Shown here piece after piece: positions 47,362 through 55,770 of a stretch of DNA of 64,000 nt. Source of the DNA: Ruficoccus sp. ZRK36. GTDB taxonomy: Bacteria > Verrucomicrobiota > Verrucomicrobiia > Opitutales > Cerasicoccaceae. The translations under genes were made by a program, and so were the position numbers. Under the pieces are notes generated by a model that was given only the letters and a program-made list of their open reading frames with translations, made no database searches and was not told the DNA's origin. The first letter of the stretch is position 1, and every line of letters begins with the position of its first letter. The stretch is from assembly GCF_019603315.1 (NCBI RefSeq), contig NZ_CP080649.1, forward strand, positions 883,501-947,500, in the 5' to 3' direction.

Positions 47362-47598
47362 GCGGGCTTGCGCCGCCCGCACCCGCGGCAGGCAAAGCCT
47401 GCACTTTCGATGCTGCGCATCGTGTCATCGATTACTTAAACCAGCGTCGCTGGTTTAAGTAATCGATGAGCAAAGCATCAAAACGGGACCAGCATCATAA
47501 TACCGGGTGCCAGTTGTCGGGGCAGCGAACGCAGTGAACGATGGGGCGGTAGCCCCATGAAAGCTGCTCCAGCCGGAGTGTCCAGTGCGGTCACGCAC
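47362..47598. repeat. Mini-hairpin cluster at the proA stop, with a 21-bp perfect stem and element copy 3
   Basis: GCGGGC/GCCCGC (47362-47380), GCAGGC-AAA-GCCTGC (47388-47402), CGATGC-TGC-GCATCG (47408-47422), a 21-bp perfect stem with loop GTC (47425-47469), the dispersed element (47519-47558) with ATGGGGC/GCCCCAT, and GTGCG-GTCA-CGCAC (47585-47598), whose loop contains the proA stop codon. No T run follows the long stem. Confidence 0.85.
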
Positions 47599-48874
47599 CT
47601 CTGCACTGGCCGGTGCCGTGGACCTGGTACTTGTAGGTGCACAGTTCGCGCAGGCCCATGGGGCCGCGGGCGTGCAGGCGGTCGGTGGAGATGCCGATCT
47701 CCGCGCCCAGCCCGAACTCGTTACCGTCGGTGAAGCGGGTCGAGGCATTGTGGTAGATCGTGGACGAGTCCACCCCGGCAAAGAAGGCCTTGGCGGCGGC
47801 TTCGCTGTCGGTGATGATCGCCTCGGAGTGCCCGGAGCCGTACTGGTTGATGTCGGCCACGGCCTCTTCGAGCGTGTCGACCACCTTGATGGAAATAATC
47901 GTGTCGAGGTACTCGGTGCGGAAGTCCTCTTCGGTCGCCGGGACGGTCGGGATACCGGTGTCCTTTAAAATCGCGGCAGCTTTTTCCTCCACGCGCAGCT
48001 CGACATCCTTTTTGCGCAGGGCGGCGGCGATCTTCGGGAGCAGGGCGGGGGCGGCGTCTTTGTGGATAAAGAGGTTCTCGGCCGCATTACAGACGCTGAC
48101 GCGCTGGGTCTTGGCGTTGACGGTGACGGAAACGGCCATCTCGGGGTCGGCGTCCTTGTCCACGTAGACTGAGCAGATCCCGTCGTAGTGCTTGATGACG
48201 GGGATGCGGCTGTTGTCGGTGATAAAGCGGATGAGCCCCTCGCCGCCGCGGGGGATGATGCAGTGCACGTATTCGTTGAGCTTGAGCAGCTCGTTGAGGG
48301 CGTAGCGGTCCGTGGTCGGGATGATCTGCACGGCGTGCTCGGGCAGTTCGCACTTTTTCAGGGTCTGGCTGATGAGCTCGGCCAGGGCCATGTTCGAGTG
48401 GATCGCTTCCTTGCCGCCGCGCAGGATGCAGGCGTTACCGCTTTTGAGGCAGAGGACGGCGCAGTCGATGGTGACGTTCGGGCGCGACTCGTAGATGATG
48501 CCAATGACGCCGATGGGCACGCGGACCTTGCGGATGTCCAGCCCGTTCGGGCGCAGGGTGCGCTCGATCTCCTCGCCCACGGGGTCGGGGAGGGCGGCGA
48601 CTTCGCGGACCTCGTCAGCCATGGATTTGATACGCTCGGAGGTAAAGGTCAGCCGTTCAATCATCGGCGTGGGCAGCTCCAGAGCGCGTGCCGTGGCCAG
48701 GTCGCGGGCATTCTCGGTCATGAGCATGACCTCGTTTTGCTCGATCAGGTCGGCCAGGGTGTTGAGGGCACGGTTTTTCTGCTCGCTGGTGAGCATGGCG
48801 GTCTGCAGGGCCGCCTGTCGGGCCTGCCGGGCGATGCCTTCTACCAGTTCGTGGATGCTGTCCTTCTCCTTCAT
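47591..48874 (-). CDS. proA: Glutamate-5-semialdehyde dehydrogenase (gamma-glutamyl phosphate reductase)
   Basis: 427 residues from the ATG at 48874. Second step of proline synthesis, NADPH-dependent. [52 protein letters not shown] and the catalytic-Cys region [15 protein letters not shown] are standard; the end reads [27 protein letters not shown]. No proB next to it. Confidence 0.95.
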   Translation of the reverse strand: MKEKDSIHELVEGIARQARQAALQTAMLTSEQKNRALNTLADLIEQNEVMLMTENARDLATARALELPTPMIERLTFTSERIKSMADEVREVAALPDPVGEEIERTLRPNGLDIRKVRVPIGVIGIIYESRPNVTIDCAVLCLKSGNACILRGGKEAIHSNMALAELISQTLKKCELPEHAVQIIPTTDRYALNELLKLNEYVHCIIPRGGEGLIRFITDNSRIPVIKHYDGICSVYVDKDADPEMAVSVTVNAKTQRVSVCNAAENLFIHKDAAPALLPKIAAALRKKDVELRVEEKAAAILKDTGIPTVPATEEDFRTEYLDTIISIKVVDTLEEAVADINQYGSGHSEAIITDSEAAAKAFFAGVDSSTIYHNASTRFTDGNEFGLGAEIGISTDRLHARGPMGLRELCTYKYQVHGTGQCRGA

Positions 48875-49024
48875 GGGTGCGCTTAAATAAAAGCATCTAA
48901 TGTACGCCCGCTCCGCCAAAAGGCAACCCCCGGTTGCGAAGCGCCGGGACGCCACGGGAGAGATGCGTGGGCGGGCCCACCATTTGCGGTTGTCAACGGC
49001 AGGCGGACCGCTTGAGGTGTTGGC

Positions 49025-49486
49025 ATGAAATCCCGGCCCATCCCCGGCTCGACCGGCGAAGTCCTCACCTGCCTGCCCTCACCGTACGAGGCACACCCGG
49101 CCACCGGCCTGCTCTACCTGCCGCGCTTTATCGCGAAAATCCGCTACACGCGCGACCACGGCGAGCTGCCCAAGAGCTACCGCAAGAACTACAAGCGCGG
49201 GCTCGACCGCTTCCTGTGCCAACATCTTGGGGTGGAGCCCGCAGACGTGGAGGAGGCCATCGCCGGGGCCTCCGATGAGGCCGACGCCGAGACGCGCCTG
49301 CTGGCGGTCCTCCCGGCGGATGCGCGTGCGCCAGTCTGGAACCGCGACCTCGTCCAGAAGGGCATGACCGAGGCTGGCCGTGAGTTTCTGGCCGAGGCCC
49401 TCGAAAAGATGGGCTGCTCCGACCGTGTGGGGGAGATTAAGTCCGTGCCCGACCTGATCGACTTCGACGAGGGGCGCATCGAGTAA
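49025..49486 (+). CDS. DUF5069-family protein
   Basis: 153 residues, soluble. Family phrases [33 protein letters not shown] and a C-terminal [13 protein letters not shown]5069 is common in Verrucomicrobia and Planctomycetes and uncharacterised. Divergent from proA. Confidence 0.82.
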   Translation: MKSRPIPGSTGEVLTCLPSPYEAHPATGLLYLPRFIAKIRYTRDHGELPKSYRKNYKRGLDRFLCQHLGVEPADVEEAIAGASDEADAETRLLAVLPADARAPVWNRDLVQKGMTEAGREFLAEALEKMGCSDRVGEIKSVPDLIDFDEGRIE

Positions 49487-49585
49487 ACCGCCGGTTGCGC
49501 TTGCGCGGGGGACAGGTGTGGCTTAAATCACCCGCAACGTTTTCCTTTATTGCAACTCCGCACCCCCTTTGGGGTTTATAGCGCC

Positions 49586-50950
49586 ATGTCCCTGTCTGCC
49601 AAAAAAGTTACCCTGCTGTCGGTCGCCTGGGGTGTGACCGTTCTCGTCGCCTATTTTGCGGGCTCGTCCCTGACCGAGTCCGAGGCTCCCGCCACGACCG
49701 CTAGTCGGTCCGGGCTCTCCTCCTCGGGGAATAACAAAACCTTTCTGGTGACCGAATCTCAGGCCCAGAAAAACGCCGACCTGATCGCCGAGGCCGAGGA
49801 AGACGTCGATCTGATGCAGGGCGTTGACGGGCTCACGCTCAATCAGGCGCTCGCCGCCTACCTCGCCAATCCCGGGAGCCGGGCGGCCCGCATGCAGCTC
49901 AGCGCGATGATCCAGTCACTCGGGCCGGACGAGATTAACGGCGCTCTGGAGATGATTCAGGAAATGCCTGCCGGCTCTAACCGCGATCGCCTCATGCTCG
50001 ACCTGATCGGGCAGTGGGCTTCCTACGATCCGCAGGCGGCCATCGCCTATGCTCAGGGGCTCCCGAACATGCAGCTCTCGAGCCGCGCCATGAACGAGGC
50101 CCTCCAGGGCTGGGCGCGCGTCAACCCGCAGGAGGCGCTGGCCTGGTGGTCTTCGCCGGACAATGTCGTTTCTTCCCGTATCGGCACCCGTCAGCTTGAC
50201 TCGATTTTACGCGGCTACGCTGAGCTCGATCCCTTTGGGGCCTTCCAGTACGTGGCAGGTCTGCCCGATGACACCGTCGAGGGGCGCCGCATGCAGAACC
50301 GCGCCATCGAGACCGTGGTAGACGCCATGCTCGATCAAGGCCGGCTCGATGATGCGCTGGCCTGGAGCAATCAGCTCCCCGCCGGTGAAGCCCAAACCTC
50401 TGCCCTTTCGGAAATCCTGGAGGACTGGACCCGTTTCGACCCCGATGCCGCGGCCCGGTATCTCGACACACTGGCCGACCGTGAGGACTTCAGCCAACTG
50501 CGTTCGAGCATGCTCCGCTCGCTGACGCGCACCGATCCCTCCCAGGCGGCCGAGTATATTTCATCCCTCGACACCGCCGACCCGGACACCAGCCGCTTGA
50601 CCACGATGCTGATCGCCGAGTGGGGCCGCTACGACATTGGCGCTGCCGCCGAGTGGCTCAACAGCCTGCCTGCCTCAGAATCGACCGACCGCGCGGTGGC
50701 GGTGTTTACCTTCCAGGCCGCTTCCGAAGACCCTGCCGGGGCCATGACCTGGGCCGAGTCCATCACCGACGATCGCATGAAGTCTCGCCTGATGGAGCGC
50801 GTGGCCCGCGAGTGGAAGGCGCAGGATCCCGAGGCGTTTGACGCGTATCTGAACGAAGCGGAAATCTCCGACGAGGAGAGGACCAAACTTCAAAACGTCG
50901 AGGCCAGCAGCAGCCAGGGACGCGGCTTTTGGGGCCACTGGCGCCGCTAG
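49586..50950 (+). CDS. Membrane-anchored helical-repeat protein (W-x-DP repeats)
   Basis: 454 residues from the ATG at 49586. An N-terminal membrane anchor (VTLLSVAWGVTVLVAYFAG), a linker, then about nine repeats of 32-36 residues: each begins with W/Y/L-x3-DP (WASYDPQAA, WARVNPQEA, YAELDPFGA, WTRFDPDAA, LTRTDPSQA, WGRYDIGAA, WKAQDPEAF) and contains A..W/Y...LP. The pattern predicts a periplasmic alpha-solenoid. Such repeat proteins are typical of Verrucomicrobia; role unknown. Confidence 0.75.
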   Translation: MSLSAKKVTLLSVAWGVTVLVAYFAGSSLTESEAPATTASRSGLSSSGNNKTFLVTESQAQKNADLIAEAEEDVDLMQGVDGLTLNQALAAYLANPGSRAARMQLSAMIQSLGPDEINGALEMIQEMPAGSNRDRLMLDLIGQWASYDPQAAIAYAQGLPNMQLSSRAMNEALQGWARVNPQEALAWWSSPDNVVSSRIGTRQLDSILRGYAELDPFGAFQYVAGLPDDTVEGRRMQNRAIETVVDAMLDQGRLDDALAWSNQLPAGEAQTSALSEILEDWTRFDPDAAARYLDTLADREDFSQLRSSMLRSLTRTDPSQAAEYISSLDTADPDTSRLTTMLIAEWGRYDIGAAAEWLNSLPASESTDRAVAVFTFQAASEDPAGAMTWAESITDDRMKSRLMERVAREWKAQDPEAFDAYLNEAEISDEERTKLQNVEASSSQGRGFWGHWRR

Positions 50951-50954
50951 GGGA

Positions 50955-50988
50955 TCAGGCGGTCGCCTGAGCCCGTTCTTTAGCGGGC
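50955..50988. repeat. Convergent-gene hairpins over the gluQ stop
   Basis: TCAGGC-GGTC-GCCTGA (50955-50970) and GCCCG/CGGGC (50971-50988), the latter with the gluQ stop codon (minus strand) in its loop. No T run. Confidence 0.55.
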
Positions 50989-51840
50989 CATATCCTGTAC
51001 CTGCCGGGGGCTCAGGCCCCGCTCACGCAGTGTCCGCAGGCTGAGGGCATCGGAGCGCTTGGCCAGACGCTTGCCCTGCTCATCGCGTATCAGTGGACAG
51101 TGGGCGAAGCGGGGAGTCAGCTCGGCACCCAGCACCCGGTAAATGAGCAGCTGGCGGGCGGTGGATTTGATCAGGTCGGCACCCCTTACGACCTCGGTAA
51201 TGGCCATCGCAAGATCGTCCACGACGACGGACAGCTCGTAGGCGGGGACGCCGTCCCGCCGCCAGATGAGGAAGTCCCCGAAATTCTGGCCGGCGGTGAA
51301 GCTCTGCTTCCCGGCCAGCTCATCCTCGAAGCTTATCCTCTCGCCATCAGGGACGCGAAAGCGCCAGTTAACCTCGCCGGGTTCTTGGGCGTCTTGCCCG
51401 GTGCCGGGGGCTGGGCGCCACTCAGGTGGATAAAGCGGCTCGGCCTCTTCGTCTTCTTCGTGAGGGGCGGCCACGCGTTCACGCAGTTCCCGGCGGGAGC
51501 GTGTGCACGGGTAGATGACACCGGCGTCGCGAAGCTTTGCCCAGGCTTCTAAATAGTACGGTTGGCGTTCGCTCTGATTGTAGGGACCGCAGGGGCCGCC
51601 ACAGTCCGGCCCTTCGCTCCAGCGCAGTCCGAGCCATCGGAGATCATCCAGCGCGTCCTGCGCATACTCGGGACGGCACCGCTGCGGGTCGAGATCCTCA
51701 TTGCGAAAGATGAGTGTGCCGTCCGCCGCCTGACAGCGCTCCTGTGCCCGTAGAAATGTAGCCGCGTGGCCCAGATGGAGCCGCCCGGTAGGGGTGGGGG
51801 CGAGCCGCCCCCGGTACGGTCTGTCGCCTGCCGTCTTCAA
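50980..51840 (-). CDS. gluQ: Glutamyl-Q tRNA(Asp) synthetase
   Basis: 286 residues if it starts at the TTG at 51840, which has AGGAG five bases upstream; the frame is open to 51879. A truncated class I GluRS: HLGH in PTPTGRLHLGHAATFL, FRNEDLDPQRC, LRWLGLRWSEGPD, and the KMSKS-like KRLAKRSDALSL. It lacks the anticodon-binding domain. It glutamylates queuosine at position 34 of tRNA-Asp. Confidence 0.93.
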   Translation of the reverse strand: MKTAGDRPYRGRLAPTPTGRLHLGHAATFLRAQERCQAADGTLIFRNEDLDPQRCRPEYAQDALDDLRWLGLRWSEGPDCGGPCGPYNQSERQPYYLEAWAKLRDAGVIYPCTRSRRELRERVAAPHEEDEEAEPLYPPEWRPAPGTGQDAQEPGEVNWRFRVPDGERISFEDELAGKQSFTAGQNFGDFLIWRRDGVPAYELSVVVDDLAMAITEVVRGADLIKSTARQLLIYRVLGAELTPRFAHCPLIRDEQGKRLAKRSDALSLRTLRERGLSPRQVQDMAR

Positions 51841-51951
51841 CACGGCTCCTACCTGAATCCCCAGCCCGGCAGGGAGCAACGCTATAGTGCGCTGGAGGTG
51901 TTCGCGCGTTTATTTTTCTCATTTTCGAGTTTGGGTTTGTCTTAAGCCGTC

Positions 51952-51964
51952 AAGTTGACAACTT
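51952..51964. promoter_or_regulatory. 13-bp palindrome upstream of barrel gene 1
   Basis: AAGTTG-A-CAACTT, perfect, 12 bases before the ATG. The position suggests an operator. Confidence 0.3.
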
Positions 51965-51975
51965 AACCAGCGCTT

Positions 51976-53127
51976 ATGCTGCGATACGTAAAAGAAATAA
52001 ATCTAATGGCCTCTTTGGTCTTGTCGGGAGTGGGGATTTCCGTGCAGGCCGCTGAAGAAGCTGTCGCCACGCCGGTGGCCGAGTCTTCTGCCAGTGGGGA
52101 CGTCGAGGCCGCCGATGCGTCAGCACCTGCCATGGTGGACCGCTTCATCGAGGGAGCCGGTAACGCCTCCGATGCGCCCGAAGTGCCTGCGGAGCCGGAT
52201 GCGAACTACGTGCGTTTCTCGCTCGGTACGGAGTATTCCGGGACTTTTGACAAGGATTCGCTCGATGCCAAGGGCAGCTGGTGGCAGTTTCGCGCGCGTA
52301 TCCACTACTCGCTCGGAGTCGCCGCGACGGAGATCGGCGATGTTAAGCTCAAGGGGCTTGCCGGGACTGGCGCCTTTTTTACCCACTCGTGGATCAACCT
52401 CGTGAGCACGATGGGGCAGCCGGTCACGAGCCGTCCTTTTAACATGCGCCAGATCTATCTCCAGTACGACTACGAGGGCTGGCAAGTCCAGGGCGGCGTG
52501 CTCCCTCCCAACGGCGGTGATGTGACCGACCTGGGCTACGACTCCGACGGCTGGGTGCGCGGGGGCCGCGTGACAGCCCCGTTGGGCGAAGGCCGTTTCG
52601 AGGCCGTGACGGGCATTATCGATGACCTTTACGATCCCAATGCCTTTAACTCATGGGGCCAGTGGAACTACCTGGGCACGAAGTTTATCCAGCCCCTGCC
52701 CTGGTACGAGCTGCAGGGGTGGCTCGCCTATGAGTACCTGGAGGACAACAGCTACATCGACTTCGAGTTGCAGCGCGAGTGGGACCTCGATGACGGCATC
52801 AAGCTGCTCGGACAGGCTGAGGCGCTCTACAACTTTACCACACCCAGCTGGGCCTGGGGCGCGTCCGCCCGGCTCCAGACCGAGTATGTCAACGTCATCC
52901 TCGAGTACAGCTACGTCAATCCGGACTTCGGTCTGCGCGGTGAGCTTTCGGAGGACTTCTTCACCTTTGGGCATCGCCTCGACTTTGAGCTCAACGGCGA
53001 CGTCCCCTTTGTCAAAGGTCTGAACTGGTTCGTCATGACCGACGTGGCCGAGCAACTGGTCCGCGTGCGTGCCGGGTTCAACTTCGGCTTTGGTGCGAGT
53101 ACGCCCGGCTACCTGATGCGCTTCTAG
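51976..53127 (+). CDS. Outer-membrane beta-barrel-like protein 1 of 3
   Basis: 383 residues. Signal peptide (about 1-25), a linker of about 45 residues absent from its paralogues, then a strand-rich body with alternating aromatic residues. Shared family phrases: FNMRQIYLQYDYEGWQVQGGVLPPNGGDVTDLGYDSDGW (broken here by one substitution set), DPNAFNSWGQWNYLG, TTPSWAWGASARLQ, NPDFGLRGELSEDFFTFGHRL. It ends in Phe (GYLMRF), the usual BAM-recognised C-terminus. I recognise no porin family. Confidence 0.7.
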   Translation: MLRYVKEINLMASLVLSGVGISVQAAEEAVATPVAESSASGDVEAADASAPAMVDRFIEGAGNASDAPEVPAEPDANYVRFSLGTEYSGTFDKDSLDAKGSWWQFRARIHYSLGVAATEIGDVKLKGLAGTGAFFTHSWINLVSTMGQPVTSRPFNMRQIYLQYDYEGWQVQGGVLPPNGGDVTDLGYDSDGWVRGGRVTAPLGEGRFEAVTGIIDDLYDPNAFNSWGQWNYLGTKFIQPLPWYELQGWLAYEYLEDNSYIDFELQREWDLDDGIKLLGQAEALYNFTTPSWAWGASARLQTEYVNVILEYSYVNPDFGLRGELSEDFFTFGHRLDFELNGDVPFVKGLNWFVMTDVAEQLVRVRAGFNFGFGASTPGYLMRF

Positions 53128-53152
53128 GGCGACCTTCTCTTTACCTGCTTCA

Positions 53153-53173
53153 GGGAGGCGAGCTCGTGCCTCC
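53153..53173. terminator. Hairpin after barrel gene 1
   Basis: GGGAGGC/GCCTCCC, 7-base loop, no T run. Probably limits read-through to barrel gene 2. Confidence 0.4.
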
Positions 53174-53289
53174 CATGGCTTCCGGTCATTTTATGCACCC
53201 GGTACGGGATTGCGCAGGCGTTGTATAATTTTTACAATGTTAAATATATTTTACAGATAGGCATGTAACCTGCCTCCGTGTCAGGTGCT

Positions 53290-54336
53290 ATGCTTATACG
53301 TAAAATTGCTATAATTCTCATCGCTAATGGACTGGCCGCTTGTGCCATGACATCTTCCTGGGGGGCCGGACTGGAGCCCAGTTCGATCAAGTTCCGCCTG
53401 GGGGCACGCTATAACTCCGTCTTCAACGACGCCATGGCACCTCAGACGGGATGGGCTCAGTGGCGTACGACGATCGACTATAACCTCGGGTTGGCCTCCA
53501 CGCCGATCGGCGACTTTACCCTGCAGGGTGAGGCCGGTACTGGCCGTAACTACACGGTCTCGTGGAATAGCTTCGCTACCACGCTGGACAGCAAGACTGT
53601 GCCCGATCAGGTCTTTAATATGCGTAAAATATATTTGCAGGACGTGGTTGAGGGCTGGGTCCTGCAGGGCGGTGTGATTCCCCCCAACAGCGGAGACATT
53701 CCCACCGTCGGCTACGATGTGGACGGCTGGCTACAGGGCGGGCGCGTGGTGGCCCCGGTCCTCGACGGTAATGTGCAGGTAGCCACCGGCGTGTTGGCCA
53801 ATGTCGCCGACCCTAATGCCTTCAAAGAGTGGGCGAGCTGGAACTACTTCAGCCTGAAGGCCGTGCAGCAGCTGCCGTGGGAGCTTCAGGGCTCTCTCTC
53901 CTATGAGTACATCGGCGACAACGGCGTCGATTACCTGCAGGACAGTAACTATGTCGGCGCCGAGCTGACCCGTAAGTGGACGCTCGACGACGGCATAGTC
54001 CTCAAGGGCGGGCTGGAGGCGATCCACAACTTCAGCCAGCCCAGCTGGGCCGGAGCGGCTGCTGTGTCTCTGAAGCTGAAGCCCGTGACGATCAAGCTGC
54101 GCTACACTTATATCAACCCGAACTTCGGACTGCGCGGCGAGCTCTCCAACGACTACTTCGTGGATGGAAACCGTGTCAGCATCAACTTTGGGGGCGATAT
54201 TCCCGGCGTGAAAAACCTCAAATGGTTCGCCAACACCGACCTCACTGACACGAAGTCCAAGTTCATGCGCATCCGTGCCGGTCTCACCTACGGCTTCGGG
54301 GCGAGTGAAGCCGGTTACTTGGCGCTGTTTGACTAA
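53290..54336 (+). CDS. Outer-membrane beta-barrel-like protein 2 of 3
   Basis: 348 residues from the ATG at 53290; a GTG at 53278 is possible. Signal peptide with a Cys (ANGLAACAMTSS) that might make it a lipoprotein, then LEPSSIKFRLGARYNSVF and the family phrases VFNMRKIYLQ, GVIPPNSGDIPTVGYDVDGWLQGGR, DPNAFKEWASWNYF, NPNFGLRGELSNDYF. Ends GYLALFD. Its own AT-rich upstream region contains TTGTA-N7-TACAA. Diverged the most in the trio. Confidence 0.7.
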   Translation: MLIRKIAIILIANGLAACAMTSSWGAGLEPSSIKFRLGARYNSVFNDAMAPQTGWAQWRTTIDYNLGLASTPIGDFTLQGEAGTGRNYTVSWNSFATTLDSKTVPDQVFNMRKIYLQDVVEGWVLQGGVIPPNSGDIPTVGYDVDGWLQGGRVVAPVLDGNVQVATGVLANVADPNAFKEWASWNYFSLKAVQQLPWELQGSLSYEYIGDNGVDYLQDSNYVGAELTRKWTLDDGIVLKGGLEAIHNFSQPSWAGAAAVSLKLKPVTIKLRYTYINPNFGLRGELSNDYFVDGNRVSINFGGDIPGVKNLKWFANTDLTDTKSKFMRIRAGLTYGFGASEAGYLALFD

Positions 54337-54365
54337 ACGCTGCCCCCCCTCCTGCCATATGCGGT

Positions 54366-54389
54366 GGGGCAGGGCGCTTGCTCTGCCCC
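54366..54389. terminator. Hairpin after barrel gene 2
   Basis: GGGGCAG/CTGCCCC stem, 10-base loop, no clear T run. Confidence 0.4.
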
Positions 54390-54524
54390 GCCTGCTTGTG
54401 GCGGCTATATCGGGATAATCGCTTATCTGGCCGATAAGAAACCATTGGGATCGGCACAAAAAACCGCATTTGAGCAGCTTTGGCTTGCTCGCATCAGTTC
54501 TGACAGCCTAAGCGTTTCGTCACA

Positions 54525-54553
54525 ATTGTAACAATCGTCATGATTGTCACAAT
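54525..54553. promoter_or_regulatory. Double palindromic operator candidate upstream of barrel gene 3
   Basis: Two copies of the 11-bp palindrome ATTGTNACAAT (54525-54535 and 54543-54553), which together form a near-perfect 29-bp inverted repeat. It ends 30 bases before the ATG, where a repressor or activator site would be expected. The cognate regulator is not evident. Confidence 0.5.
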
Positions 54554-54582
54554 GAGCAGAACTTCTCTGCCCTCGAAACGTT

Positions 54583-55602
54583 ATGCTACTTCGATCCAGT
54601 TTTACCCGTGCGGGCCTGATGATGGGCCTGGTTGCTATCTGCGCCATGCAGCCCCTCGATGCTGCCGAGCTTGAGCCCAGCACGATCAGCTTCAAGATAG
54701 GTTCCCGCTACAATACCGAGTTCTACAAGGATACGATGGACCAGCGCACCGGCTGGTTCCAGTGGCGCACGCAGATCAACTATGCCCTTGGCCTTGCGGC
54801 TTCTCCTGCCGGTAACTTTACCCTGCGCGGGGTGGCCGGGACCGGTGGTTCCTATACCTCAGCCTGGAACAAGTTCGCCTCCACCACAGGGCAGACCGTA
54901 CCCGATCAGGTCTTTAACATGCGCCAGATCTACCTGCAGGATGATTACGAGGGCTGGCGTGGCCAGGCGGGCGTCATCCCTCCCAACGGTGGAGACATCC
55001 CGACGCTCGGCTATGACTCCGACGGCTGGGTACGCGGTGGACGTCTGATTGCCCCGCTCGGCGACGGCGATTTCCAGCTCGTCACGGGGGCCATCGACAA
55101 CCTCGACGACCCGAATGCTTTCAACGGCTGGGAGGAGTGGAACTACTTTGGCTCCAAGCTCGTGCAGCCCCTGCCGTGGTGGGAGCTCAAGGGCGCTCTT
55201 TCCTACGAGTACCTCGCCGACCAGAACTACGTGGGCGCCGAGCTGGGCCGCGCCTGGGAGCTGGACGAGGGGATGAAGCTCCACGGCGGCCTCGAAGCTC
55301 TTTATAATTTCACCACACCGAGCTGGGCCTGGGCAGCCGCTGCCAGGCTCAAGACCTCGCCCGTCAACGTCACCCTGGCCTACACGTACATCAACCCCCG
55401 CTTTGGGCTGCGGGGCGAGCTCTCGGACGACTTCTTCACCCTCGGTCACCGCCTCAGCGTCAACTTCGGGGGCGAGGCCTTTATCAAGGACCTGAAATGG
55501 TTCGCGAATACCGACATCGCCGAGCAGCTCGTGCGTTTCCGCGTCGGCTTTACCTACAGCTTCGGGGCCAGTGAGCCGGGCTATCTCGCCCGCTTCGATT
55601 AA
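54583..55602 (+). CDS. Outer-membrane beta-barrel-like protein 3 of 3
   Basis: 339 residues. Signal peptide (about 1-27, ending PLDAA), then ELEPSTISFKIGSRYNTEFY, VFNMRQIYLQDDYEGW, GVIPPNGGDIPTLGYDSDGW, VRGGRLIAPLGDGDFQLVTGAID, DPNAFNGWEEWNYFG, TTPSWAWAAAARL, NPRFGLRGELSDDFFTLGHRL. The most regular of the three and nearest to protein 1. A clean terminator follows. Function unknown; channel or adhesion are both possible. Confidence 0.72.
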   Translation: MLLRSSFTRAGLMMGLVAICAMQPLDAAELEPSTISFKIGSRYNTEFYKDTMDQRTGWFQWRTQINYALGLAASPAGNFTLRGVAGTGGSYTSAWNKFASTTGQTVPDQVFNMRQIYLQDDYEGWRGQAGVIPPNGGDIPTLGYDSDGWVRGGRLIAPLGDGDFQLVTGAIDNLDDPNAFNGWEEWNYFGSKLVQPLPWWELKGALSYEYLADQNYVGAELGRAWELDEGMKLHGGLEALYNFTTPSWAWAAAARLKTSPVNVTLAYTYINPRFGLRGELSDDFFTLGHRLSVNFGGEAFIKDLKWFANTDIAEQLVRFRVGFTYSFGASEPGYLARFD

Positions 55603-55621
55603 ACAAGTTTCTAACCGATTG

Positions 55622-55652
55622 AGCCCTCAGGTGTTTTACTTGAGGGCTTTTT
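55622..55652 (+). terminator. Intrinsic terminator of barrel gene 3
   Basis: AGCCCTCA / TGAGGGCT, 11-base loop, five T. Confidence 0.85.
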
Positions 55653-55665
55653 ATTGAGCGGATAA

Positions 55666-55684
55666 ATTGTATACAGTATTCAAT
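55666..55684. promoter_or_regulatory. 19-bp perfect inverted repeat upstream of hydrolase 1
   Basis: ATTGTATACAGTATTCAAT: arms ATTG, ATAC / GTAT, CAAT match exactly around three single-base spacers. It lies 86 bases before the hydrolase gene. Confidence 0.4.
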
Positions 55685-55770
55685 TGACGCCACCGAAGCA
55701 CTCTCACTAGGGTAGGGCATTCTTCGGGCGAACTGCCCGCCCCACGCTTGAACTCGTTCAGACCCTGACC

